NCBI GenBank assembly: GCA_034766995.1
Contig: CM068316.1
Coordinates: 13,189,500-13,253,499 of the forward strand
DNA length: 64,000 nt
Direction: 5' to 3'
Source of the DNA: Acanthacorydalis orientalis
Taxonomy: Eukaryota > Arthropoda > Insecta > Megaloptera > Corydalidae
How positions within the stretch are numbered: the first letter of the stretch is position 1; the number at the start of each line of letters is the position of its first letter. A program made the translations under genes and the position numbers. Of this stretch, positions 10,700 through 21,704 are shown one piece after another. Under the pieces are notes generated by a model that saw only the letters and a program-made list of their open reading frames with translations, was not told the origin of the DNA and searched no databases.

Positions 10700-11946
10700 G
10701 TTTGGTGCAAAAATAATTACGGTTTTTACGTGTCGAGTATAAAGACGCACATATCAGTTAAAAATTATATTTATTAATCAAAATAAAGATCATTTATCTG
10801 CACGCACTTCTTCCAACGGGAAACAAGTTTGTTTGTTCCTACAAGATAGAATTCTGGAGCCCTGAAATCAACGAATTCATCGAAAGAGCTTTGAGATGAT
10901 GCTTGATCGTTGAAAACCTTCCCTCGTAGAAAATTACTCTGTTTTAAAAAAATTATAATCTTTCGGAGAATAAGGTGGCTGAGGCAAGATTTCATAACCT
11001 AATTCATTTAATTTTTTTAAGGTCATTTGTAAGACGTGTGGTCGGGCGTGAACATGAAGAAGAATTAGTCTCTTCGGTGACTAATACTGGCCTTAAACGA
11101 TGTAACTTCTCGAGCATTTTTTTCAGTTTCCTAACAATGTTTTTCTGCTGTTACTGTTTCACCAGGATTTAAGAAGTTGTAGTGAATGATGCCCATTACC
11201 GACCACCAAACAGTGACCATAATCTTTTTTTCATGAAGCTTTGATTTATGAAACTGTTTTGGTGCTTTTCCTCGGTGTAGCTACTGTGATGAACGTTTCC
11301 GATTGTTGTAGAGAATCCACTTTTCATCACATGTCACAATGAGATCAAGAAAGGGATTTCATTTTTGTTACGCAAAAGAAGCGCAGAGCAGACTTTGTGT
11401 CCCCGAATTGCTTGATGTTCGTTTATTTCACCCATTCATCCAGATTTTTGTTTTTCCAATTAGGCTCAAATGTCGAATAACTATTGAATGATCAATGTTG
11501 AGTTCTTCTACCACCTCTCGAGTTGTTTTACGGGGGTCCGCTTCAATAATGGTTCTTAAATCATTATTGTCTATAGCTTGAAGGACGTCCACGACTCACC
11601 ATCAAGGCTTTCTTTTCCATTAAAAAAATTTTGGATCCAGTGTTTAGCTGTACGTTCATTAATTGACTCTTTGCCAAAAACACATTTGATATTTCGAGGA
11701 GTTTCTGTTGCTTTACGTCCCAATTTAAACTAATACGACAAAATCGAGCGAATTTGCTTTTTTCCATGACTAATTTAAGAGGGCATATCCAACAATACAC
11801 ACAAATGAAAACAATAGACATAATCTGAAATCTGCAGTGCTAATTTCATTGTTCACAATGATGTATCACATGACTATAACAAAAGATAACGATAACTAGA
11901 AAAATCAGCGCCAAACTTAAAACCGTAATTATTTTTTGCACCAACC
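10700..11946 (-). mobile_element. Near full-length mariner element (1,247 bp), inactivated
   Basis: The left end GTTTGGTGCAAAAATAATTA and the complement of the right end GGTTGGTGCAAAAAATAATT form terminal inverted repeats of about 29 bp. TA flanks both ends (10698-10699 and 11947-11948). The length fits the mariner range of about 1.25-1.3 kb. The interior holds a transposase reading frame on the minus strand that is broken many times. This is a different subfamily from the copies at 2684 and 7739, although the terminal repeats are related. Confidence 0.93.
10774..11767 (-). pseudogene. Mariner transposase pseudogene, near full length
   Basis: From the ATG at 11767 the minus strand gives MEKSKFARF and, across frameshifts, INERTAKHWIQNF, EADPRKTTREVVEELNIDHS, VTCDEKWILYNNR (first catalytic Asp kept), KIMVTVWWSVMGIIHYNFLN and PGETVTAEKHC. 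The HDNARPH block is unrecognisable. YSPDLAPTDYH is reduced to YSPKDYNFFK by a small deletion. The C-terminus is intact: FLRGKVFNDQASSQSSFDEF, then SRWKKCVQINDLYFD and a stop. The 994 nt correspond to about 331 codons, against about 345 in active mariners. The frameshifts and lost motifs make it non-functional. Confidence 0.92.
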
Positions 11947-11948
11947 TA

Positions 11949-13226
11949 ATTTATATATATATATAAATAAATAAATAACAACTGCCTTTTTGTGAAATTA
12001 GATTTTTGTTATAAAATATAAATTATATTCAAATTCAGTAAATATTGAATGTTTCAAATATAAAAATAATAAAGTAAAATATTTTTTTTCTTATTAACTT
12101 AAAATATTCATATGATGTAATGCAATTGAACCTAATAGATGTCGTACAGTAAATAAGATCTAGTATCTTAAAAATTGCCTTACTTAATTCTGTAGAAAAT
12201 CGTATAGTAAAAGGATTAAAAAATAGATAAAAATAAAGAGGATTAAGTAACGGTTGAATCCGAATAATTGATACCTAGCTGTTAATTGGATTAATCTGGT
12301 TTTGTAACATATTTAATCTTTTAGTAAGCAAATATTTATATTATTCCGAGTGACTTAAATAAACAGACTTGCGATCTGAATAGAAAAAGTTATAACATGA
12401 ATATGTTATATAAAATGGTAATAAATTATTCACTTATTTTTTTAGAAAAGATCAATAACAGAAAACTAAAAAAAGTAATTTAAAAATAATTGGCGATTGA
12501 AAAGTGATCGTAATCAAATACTCAACACTGAGTTGCCACTCACTATTATGTACTCGTTCAAATTTGACTTTATGATAGAAATCATCCTTTATTTAAAAAA
12601 TTTACAAAAAAGTCACTGTTGAATAAATGTTTTTTCAAATATCAAAACGACCCAGTGCCTCACTTCCATGTATTTTCAAAACCCTTTTTTTGATATGTTT
12701 TTCTAACAGATATCATTTTTTATTAATATCGTATCCTAATTGTCCACTGATTTGTTTTTAGCTCTTTTTAATTGTAAATAATTTATTTAATTGATAATTA
12801 TTTGATTTGGATAATTATTAATGTACTTCTGTTGTTTTCTTGTTTTCTGCAGTATATCCTATATATTTCAAATTATTTTTTTATTATATGTGAGTTCCTG
12901 CAAGTATTTATAATATTTGAAAAAAATACATTTACAATAATTATTTGTAATCGTTGAATTATTTCGATATTCAAGACTTACCATTTTCGAATAGCAATTT
13001 TGAAACTAAATCGGTATGAATGGGTGAGTTATCATACAAAAATGTTTAACTCAGATTTTCTCAATGTTTTTGGGCAACATCTTTTTTAATCGACTCAATA
13101 ATTTAGAGTAAAATTCAGCTTTTACAGTCTGCAGCCATATATTATTAGAAGAGTTAGAAATATATTGTTAGAAATGTTTCCGGCATCCATATAGCATTAA
13201 AAGAAACGTTTTTAACTCTTTCTAAT

Positions 13227-13228
<2 letters not shown>
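11949..13228. other. AT-rich intergenic DNA
   Basis: A short (TA)n patch follows the mariner end at 11952. I see no gene or RNA in the rest. Confidence 0.6.

Positions 13229-13294
<66 letters not shown>
13229..13294. repeat. (TA)n microsatellite
   Basis: A TA run of about 62 bp ending in TGTGTGTG. Confidence 0.96.
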
Positions 13295-13299
<5 letters not shown>

Positions 13300-13676
13300 A
13301 AAACTCCCTCTTATAGTGCAAAGAAATAGTCTCTAACTTTTTTGATACTTTTGATGACTTCAATCTTCTTTGTGATTAATATTTCATCGTTGAAATTGAA
13401 AAAACAATGTAAATAGTATACTGTCGTTTTGTTTAAGATTGTATCTGCCATTATTTACAAATGCATTTTATAAAAAATCGAAATTTAATTTTTTTTAAAA
13501 CTCACTAACATTACACTATCAATAATAGTCTGGTCTGTACAAAAGTATAAACTCTTACAAGTATGTTATTAGGTTAATCCTCTTTTTATTAAAAAAAAAA
13601 CAAAGGGATAGAAAGTTTCTAGAGTAGATATGTCAGGCCAAAAATACATGAACCATTATTATGTTTTAATTTTATA

Positions 13677-13679
<3 letters not shown>

Positions 13680-13723
<44 letters not shown>
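13680..13723. repeat. (TA)n microsatellite
   Basis: A TA run of about 42 bp. Confidence 0.96.
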
Positions 13724-13725
<2 letters not shown>

Positions 13726-13905
13726 TACATAAAGTTTAAGGTTTTCAGGCCATACTAGAGCTTAAATTTTAAGGCTTAGATTAAATTATAGTATGTCAGA
13801 CATTTTGGCTTACCAAGATAAATTACATACATAGATAATTGGTTTCAGTAAGGCTTCGTTTATTGATAAATGCACATATATTTGTATGTAGATTTGTTTG
13901 CGCGT

Positions 13906-13907
13906 GT

Positions 13908-13991
<84 letters not shown>

Positions 13992-13992
13992 A
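13906..13992. repeat. Compound (CA)n(TA)n(GA)n microsatellite
   Basis: An ACACACAC run passes directly into TA repeats (about 13926-13975) and then GAGAGAGAGA. It is three dinucleotide repeats fused in one tract. Confidence 0.95.
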
Positions 13993-14257
13993 AATAGAGA
14001 TAATTGTTTGAAGTATATATTAATTATACAAAATAAATGGCACGCGATTTGAATATTGAATACAAATTGCAAAGCAATTATTTAATGGGACATAATGGTG
14101 CATGATATTAAGACTTGAAGACCATAACATTATTAACAATTGTCTGATGCATTGAGAACTTATCGCGAAAATAAATCAAATAATCGTTAAAAAGTTATTT
14201 TATAATGTTTCATTTACAATTAGTTTTAATTTTTATAATTAGTCAAAGTAGTATGGG

Positions 14258-14260
<3 letters not shown>

Positions 14261-14318
<58 letters not shown>
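14261..14318. repeat. (TA)n microsatellite
   Basis: A TA run of about 56 bp. Confidence 0.96.
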
Positions 14319-14321
<3 letters not shown>

Positions 14322-14430
14322 TTGGAGTTTATACTTTATTTTAATTTAATTATATGCTTGGGTTTTTCTTTAAATTTGGGATTAAAAAACATGAAATATT
14401 TGCGGATTGTTATTAGGCGTACAAATTAAT

Positions 14431-14905
14431 TCGGTGTATTTGTTATAGGAAATGAATGTTAACTGTTAAAATGGAATTCAATTTCAATCTTCAAAATATC
14501 TCCCATTATTTTGTATAACATTGCTCCATATGTCAGGTAACTGACGAATCCCTTTTCAAAAAAAAGATTGTGTTTTTCGGATTTCTTCCACTGTTTTAGT
14601 ATTTTTTGCACATTTTATGCGTCACACCACCTTCCATCAAAGCAGAACAAATCATTCCCGTGACTCCGGCAGCATTTTTTTTCAATTGGAATGCGAGAAG
14701 TATGCAATGCCTAAGAAATTACATTTCGGACTTCATCGGCTTCACTACTGTCTTATGAAGTTATACAAACCTCTTGGCCAAGATGTATAGTGTTTTTAAA
14801 TATTAAGGTTGGCACTTCAAAATCCTAAAACGACTAGAAAATATTTCAATTTAAAACAGAGTTATGGTCGTTTTAATTTGAAGGCACGGAATTAGTTTTT
14901 ACACC
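14431..14905 (-). mobile_element. Possible mariner/Tc1 C-terminal remnant
   Basis: On the minus strand a segment near 14500-14600 reads TVEEIRKTQS, then EKGIRQLPDIWSNVIQNNGR. This resembles the C-terminal block of mariner transposases, which usually reads like KGIxxLPxRWxKCIxxxGxYF. The flanks GGTGTATTTGTTATAG and, in complement, GGTGTAAAAACTAATTCC are only loosely alike. No catalytic motif is readable, so the assignment is tentative. Confidence 0.35.
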
Positions 14906-15978
14906 TAGTAATTTGTACATTGATTTAAAATTATAAGACTAAGTTAAGTGGGTATAATTCATAAGAACGAATTGTAATTTATTTTGGGGATAAATAAAAA
15001 ACTTACCCGAATAATACTTATCTATTAAAGTAAATTAACATCAAATAAATTAGTAAATAATACAGTTAAGTATTCATTGATTAATTAAGAAATATTAAAA
15101 GATATACAATATAGTTTCTATTAAACTCAATAGTATTTCATTGTAGAAACTAAGACAAAAACAAAAACAAATACAAAAATAAAAGAATAAATTATAGACC
15201 ATTCCGTTTGAATATTTCGTTTCACAAAAATGTATTCTAATCATTTTTATTTCAATGAAGATTTCAACGCGGAAAGAGTTCGCATAAGTGTTTAATTTTC
15301 CTTGTTGTAATGCACGTAAAAATAGGTAACGCTGAACAACAACACGCGTTCTTATAAAAGTAAACAGTTTTAAGGCATGTATCCGTGTTTTGGTGAAATA
15401 TATGAATCGCTAACGCCGAGTTCATTAACCAGTGAAAATCACTCATTAGAACATTTTGTACACAAAATTGCGTAATTCTTAATATTCATTTACTGTAGTA
15501 TTTCACTTTAAAAATAAATACGATCATTACTTGAAAACTAATGTTACAATTACACCTTTATCATACTTTCGTTTGGATTTATATATCTTCGGCGGATAAG
15601 AACATTAATTGGAAAACAAATATTTAATGAGACAAGTAAAATTAAATTCGTATGTAAAACATTCCGCTACAAAAGTGTATATACGTTTTAATCATCTTTT
15701 TAAACGTTAGTTTGAGCATTTTTGATAATACTTAATATTTTTGTTTATTTGATATTTCTGGTAAAAATCTTAACATATTAAATATTATGTAATATACATT
15801 TAATCGTATATCATTGAGGATTTTGATGAATCATGAATAATCAACCGTAATTCCTAAAATATTGTTTATTTAAGTCCATGTTAATGACAGTAATTTATTA
15901 CGTAATATTAGTAATGTAAAATATCTAAATCATAATCACATCAAATTGTCAGTTATGTCCGGTATTATATTGTTCGTT
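14906..15978. other. AT-rich intergenic DNA
   Basis: No gene is supported. A 60-codon minus-strand frame at 15264-15446 has no recognisable domain. Confidence 0.6.
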
Positions 15979-16055
<77 letters not shown>

Positions 16056-16057
16056 AT
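15979..16057. repeat. Palindromic (CA)n(TA)n(TG)n microsatellite
   Basis: About seven CA units pass into about 25 TA units and then about seven TG units. The whole 79-bp tract is close to a perfect inverted repeat about its centre and could extrude as a cruciform. Confidence 0.95.
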
Positions 16058-16334
16058 ACTAAATGCATGACTTTGTTGTACTTACATCCATAAAATGTTA
16101 ATATTTAGAGAACATTTGGTGGAAAAGTACTTTGGTGTACAACATGTTATAAATTAAGTACTAATCGAAAATATTATGTATAAAAAATGTTTCGAGAATC
16201 TAATGTTTTAAATACATCTTAAAATGTAATCTTATTTGCATAAAAAACGAAAATAAAAAAAGAAAAATCTCAAGTATCCTTCATTTTGTAGAAAATTCAT
16301 TTATAATTTTAAGTTAACATTGAAATACTATTCT

Positions 16335-16505
16335 TCTTTCACAAATGAATTTTTTTTCGCTCCATAAACCACAAAAAATGTTCTGGCTAGAAATGTTCAA
16401 TAAATGATGTTGATCATTTTCGATTTGCTACTTGTGCTCATTTCTATGGTGATGTTATCATCTTCAGAGCGCAATGGCTCAGAAAAAGATTATTTTTTTC
16501 TAATT
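16335..16505. mobile_element. Fold-back repeat copy D, single arm
   Basis: It begins CTTTCACAAATGAATT, then has TAAACCACAAAAAATGTTCT, AAATGTTCAATAAATGAT and CATTTCTATGGTGATGTT, followed by ATCATCTTCAGAGCGC. This is the left arm and centre of the family. No matching right arm follows directly, so it is truncated. Confidence 0.6.
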
Positions 16506-17059
16506 GGAATTCCATAAAATGGTTGTTTTAACGAGAAGAATGTTTTAAATACTATTAATTGAAAATCATTACTATTTGATAAATGGAAAACAAAGATATT
16601 TGCTTTCTGAATGCCAATGCAAATTTTCAAATAAAATGAAAAAGTTAGTAAACAAAAAAAATAATTCTCGATTCTATTTGTAATACGACCGGCTGAGGGA
16701 CGTTCTTTATATTTTTTTCTTCGATTTATTAGTTTTTTTCGAAAACCCCAGTTTTGAAGAATTATTGATTCAGTTTTTTCAGTTTTTCTTTATTTAATCA
16801 TTGTGTGCTAGTGAGTTCTTTAGTTCTTAAATGTAAATGTATTAAAATGTTGAGAGAAATTAAAAATTCGAGGCTGCAAGTCCATCTTTTAAGAGAATTG
16901 AAGCTGATAAACAGTAAAAGATACGAATATAAATACATACTTACAGGGGAAGAAAATCAATTAAAAAGGGGAATTGATAAATTTTAAGCTTATTTTGATG
17001 TTTAAAATCTATCATTCAGTTGTTAAATTCCGATTTCAAATAACATGAATGTTGATTTT
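16505..17059. other. AT-rich DNA between two fold-back copies
   Basis: A 60-codon frame at 16805-16987 is lysine-rich and has no recognisable domain. I see no other feature. Confidence 0.5.
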
Positions 17060-17372
17060 CACATACTTTTGTTATCGCAAACCATAAAAAAAAGTCTGAT
17101 TAAAATGTTCAATAAATGATTGTTTTTGATTTTTTACGAACGTTTCGATGGCATTGCAATCATCTTCAAAAGTTCAACGCAAAGGAACATCTTTTGACAA
17201 ATAGAATTTTCTGTACCTTGGTGCTTTAAGGGTGATGGGATCGCCATCAAAATGTATAAGTAATAATTAAAAAGAATCAGTAATCATTTATAATGATTTA
17301 AAATATTTTTTAATCGGATTGTTTTATGGTTCGTGGAGTAAAGAGACAATTCATTTGTAAAACTGAATTTAA
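17060..17372. mobile_element. Fold-back repeat copy E, both arms present
   Basis: The left arm holds CAAACCATAAAAAAAAGTC, AAATGTTCAATAAATGAT and GTTTCGATGGCATTGCAA. The right arm holds GGGATCGCCATCAAAATG, AGTAATCATTTATAATG, GTTTTATGGTTCGTGGAG and the end ACAATTCATTTGTAAAAC. The arms are approximate inverted complements around a unique centre near 17210. No coding capacity is visible. Confidence 0.65.
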
Positions 17373-18092
17373 TAAGTGTTAGAACTGTATTGAATGTTGA
17401 TTTTGTTAAGAGAGGAAGTGAACTTTTTCAGAGTAGGAGTGGATCATTCAGTGTAGTTTAAAAACAATTTAAAAAATTCAAAGGAAACGACAACTGACTT
17501 CTGTTCTATATAATTCTGTCAAATGATGAAAATGTGCCAAAAACATTAATGGTTTACTATTAAAAAAAATTTTCTTTTTGCTACAGACTATTTTTTCTTA
17601 ATAATAAAGGAATTGAAGCAATTATATTTGCCACTGGGTTTCCATCACAATGAATGCTAAAATCAAAAGTTACTAAACATGATATTTCTGATAAGCATAT
17701 CTTATATTTAGAGAAATGGAAGAAACAATTAAAATAGGACTAAAAAGCTTTATGGAAACATTGTCGTGTCCATCAAGCACCAGCACGCTAGGAGATATAT
17801 TAGGAAATGAAGGAATGTTGAAATTGATAAAATTGTTTCACTCAACCATGAGCCACACAACGTAGTCAAAAATGGCAATTAACTAACAGTAATCAAAAAA
17901 TGATTTACATTGAATTGAACATAAAGATGCAAATAATAACTTTTAATGAGATCATTGACCAATTTTTAAAAATTTTGATTCGAAAGCAGATATTGAATTT
18001 TCTCTTTAGCGCACAAAGAAAATAGATTGAGTATTGAGCTTGGAAATAAATATTTAATATAGAAATACTATTATATAAGTTTTTCTTATGTT

Positions 18093-18128
<36 letters not shown>

Positions 18129-18399
18129 TAAAGAATTGAGATATGGTAGAGTCTTTGTGCTAAAAAAATATTTAAACTGTTAAATGAAAGCATATCTTAT
18201 AAATGCAATTTTAATGTATTAGCTTCAGTGTACGAACTTTACTAAATTTGTTACTTTACTAAAAATGTTGATTGTATTATGTATATACTATTACAAGTAG
18301 TACACCTATTGAATCAGTAGAACACACTCGCTGTGCGAAAAAAAGCAACAGAGAATATATAGTTGACATTTTAGTGTAGACAATAAATGTTTGAACTTT
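17373..18399. other. AT-rich intergenic DNA upstream of gawky
   Basis: It contains a short (TA)n tract at about 18097-18123. A 49-codon frame at 17716-17865 has no recognised domain. No gene is called. Confidence 0.55.
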
Positions 18400-18922
18400 A
18401 TGGCCGGTGACGCCCACTAGTGCGCATACAGACTGCGCACAACCGTGCGTTCTTTTTCCACTTCTTCCCGTCCGCCGAGTCCGTCCGTAAGCTGCCACGT
18501 AACGGTAGATCAATATTTCAATGCACATACAAAAACACATACACGTACGAATACACGACGAATGCAAACATTCCCATACATGTATTTATACCATACATTC
18601 AAACATATGCAATAACGCGATTGAAATTCTATATTAGCAAAATGTCGAACGAGACATTTGTAAAACAAGCAAACTTTTTATATTGATAATAATAGTATTT
18701 CATTGCGTACGTGGCGTGTAACAAACCGTACGATCTTTTAATAAAATATGTTTCAAATAAAAATGTCGGAACGCTCGCTAGTCATCTAAAGTTAAGTAAA
18801 CTGGCTTCGAAATGTAGGGGAGTGTGTACAGTGGATATACTGTGTAGAGATACCTATACGTTTGCCTGGTCAACACGATTCGTCGCAACCATATACGCAA
18901 CGGCTTCCATTACTGCTGAGAT
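18400..18922 (+). promoter_or_regulatory. CpG-richer island: candidate gawky promoter and 5' leader exon
   Basis: Between about 18,400 and 18,520 the sequence is GC- and CpG-rich compared with the AT-rich surroundings, with two TGCGCA palindromes (near 18420 and 18434) and repeated CCGTCC. Two good splice donors follow: GTAAGC at 18487 and GTAAGTGC at 18923. Either could end a non-coding first exon that splices to the acceptor before 20277, where the gawky start exon begins. No transcript evidence is available here. The choice of transcription start and donor is inference. Confidence 0.45.
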
Positions 18923-19549
18923 GTAAGTGCAAATATTCCATCTTGATTTTTATTCATTTCTAATAAATAATTTGTGTATTTTGCGTAAAATTATGTTTTA
19001 AGTTATCAGTGAATATACGCCGTATGTGTTAAAAGAAAGTGTCAGGTGTTTGTGCGTCTTCCTTGTGTTATTTTCACGAATTTGTTTTGTTTTCACCTAT
19101 GTATTTATATCATCTACTCTAGTGGCTTGTCGACTGGTTAATCTATCGTATCTTGTTGCCAAAATGCGTGATTTGTGTAATCTGTGCAGGACATTTAGTA
19201 AACGGAATTAAAATACTTATAAATTTATTAAATCATTATGTATGTTATTAGTGTTGACGCATTAAATCTGTTAGAATTTCGTACTTCTTTCTATACTACT
19301 ACGTATTTGTTTTCTTTTTATCCACTACCTACTTATTGCTCAATTCGTGTTATATTATTAAGAAGTGTTTTTTCTTCTCTTTTTTTACTTTCTTCTATTT
19401 AACTTGTGCAGACTACGACGGCATTTAGCCAAGAAATATTTTTCCTTTTAAAATTACAAACTTTAAAAATACTTTAATTTGTACCGTCTGCTTTTTTTTA
19501 ATTTTTTGCCTAATATTTATTGATAGTACAGCTTATAGAATTATTTTCG

Positions 19550-19582
<33 letters not shown>

Positions 19583-19589
19583 GTATATG

Positions 19590-19630
<41 letters not shown>

Positions 19631-19637
19631 GTATATG

Positions 19638-19694
<57 letters not shown>

Positions 19695-19731
19695 GTATAT
19701 GTATAATATATATATATATATATTAAAATAT
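19550..19731. repeat. Higher-order TA repeat
   Basis: Long (TA)n runs are separated by three identical 15-bp spacers, AATGTATATGTATAA, at 19580, 19628 and 19691. The copying unit was therefore larger than a dinucleotide. It lies in the presumed first (non-coding) intron of gawky. Confidence 0.93.
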
Positions 19732-20276
19732 ATTTTGCAAGAAAAAAATTAGTTTCAAATTTTGATGATATTTTTTGGCAAATATTGTAATAATAGATTA
19801 TAGACATAAGGTTCTATTTTTGTTAGGCATTATTTTTTATTGTTATAACATTTTTAATGTATGTTAGTACATAATACTTGATAAGTAAGTTATATTGTTA
19901 GAAATAAACTTTTTGTACATAAAAATCATGTTTTAGTGTTTATAAGCAGTTTATTAGTATTTTCAAAAAATGTCAATACATTTGCTTAAATGAGGTTTTG
20001 TTTTGAATTAAAATTGTATTCTAATAAAAATTGCATATTAACATTAATTAACTGAAATGTAATTAGAATTAGATGGGAACTGATTTATTTTATTTATTAT
20101 AGAAGTTTACGTTTGTTTTAGTTTTAAAAGATATATTTGTTATTGATATGTTATGTTTTTGTGTGAATTTATACATAACACAGCACACACACGTGTGTGT
20201 GTGTGTATATATATATAGACATGCACCTATACATGCGTAAAAGTTATTTTTTTTAATTATGTATATTTTTTTAAAG

Positions 20277-20321
20277 ATCTCTGCGTGGGCAGACTGACAT
20301 GGAGCACTAGCAAGCCGCACA
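20277..20321 (+). promoter_or_regulatory. gawky 5' leader with a minimal upstream ORF
   Basis: The exon is preceded by an acceptor (TTTTTTTAAAG ending at 20276). Eleven bases upstream of the main ATG a three-codon ORF (ATG GAG CAC TAG, 20299-20310) closes out of frame. If transcribed, ribosomes would meet it first. An in-frame TGA at 20295 prevents any upstream extension of the main frame within this exon. Confidence 0.5.
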
Positions 20322-21637
20322 ATGAGTGAGGCCATAGCCAGTGAGAGCCGGCCCGCGCTCCCCTCCGAGCCATCTCGAGTATTTGCCTCCCACGTACAAA
20401 ATATAAAGGTAAGCTAACTTAGTGGAGTTTAAGATATTATTAAATTAATTGAATGGATAAAGTAGAATGTAGTATAGTAGTAGTAAATGGTAAAATGTAA
20501 CAATGTTTACTTGAAATTTAATATTTTTATAGAAATGATTTTCTGGAATGAATCGAGTGATAGTTCGATCGAGTGGTATCGAGTGATAGTATTAGTAATT
20601 AAACATAAATGTTTAGAATTCAGTATTTAGAAATGTGAGTTGTTTTTATTTATGTATTTTAATATCCGATGTTTACAATTTGGTTTGTAAATTTTACTGT
20701 CAAGGTATATTTAATCGTATTATGAAACTATAATAACTTTGTAAATTCAGAAATGTAATTTATGTTTTCATTCTTAACTAAAAGGTAATTTTGTACATTT
20801 GATAAGAATTGTTCATTTGTGTTAAGTATGTATCTATTTAGGTGTTTTACTTTTCCAAGGACATGAATTGTTGGAATTTTTTTGGTATTAATGGTGTAAA
20901 ATAATGTTTTGAAGTGAACAGAAGGTATAATAAATCAGAATAAAATCACATATTAGGTTTATAATTATAGAGTTCAATGTATTTTATAAATGATTAGCAC
21001 AACCAAAAAAGAATACTTTGATTATTAAGAGAAACTTTATTATTCTTTAAAATAAATTTTGTTCTTTTTTTTTATTTTTTTTAAATAGAAGATTAATGCT
21101 TGTTTTATTTTCATAAATGTCAAAATAAAAGCTTTGTTTGATTTTGACCCATACAATTTTACAAAAATTGTATTAATATGATTAAACATTACTTTGTTAT
21201 GTAATTAATTTTATAATTTTTGTCATATTTGATTTAACCTTGCTTCGTTCTGATATGAGGATATCATAACAATGTTTTATAAAGGATGATTAAAAAAAAT
21301 AGATTAGAATTAATATTTTGTTTTTATTTATGTTAGTTGTAATTGATAAATATTGTAGTAAAAAGTGTGTTAAATAATATTTAATGTAGATGATATTATA
21401 AAGTAGTAAAATTGTAATTTTTGGGGTCTAGTTAATGGATTCAGATGTTTAAAAGTTATTTGCAAATAATTTTTAATACATTTTTTAAGATAAAATTTTG
21501 TTTCTTTCCAAGTTATAATATATTTACGTAAATATTAATATATAAAAGAAATGCATCATAAAAATTTTTGGCAGTAAATTACTCACAGTAAAACCAAAGA
21601 ATAGTTTTGTTTTTACGACAATATATTATATATATAT

Positions 21638-21704
<67 letters not shown>

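Noticed and set aside
17716..17865. 49-codon ORF (MEETIKIGLKS) upstream of gawky
   Set aside because: No domain, no composition change and no splice context. I considered a transposase scrap but found no motif.
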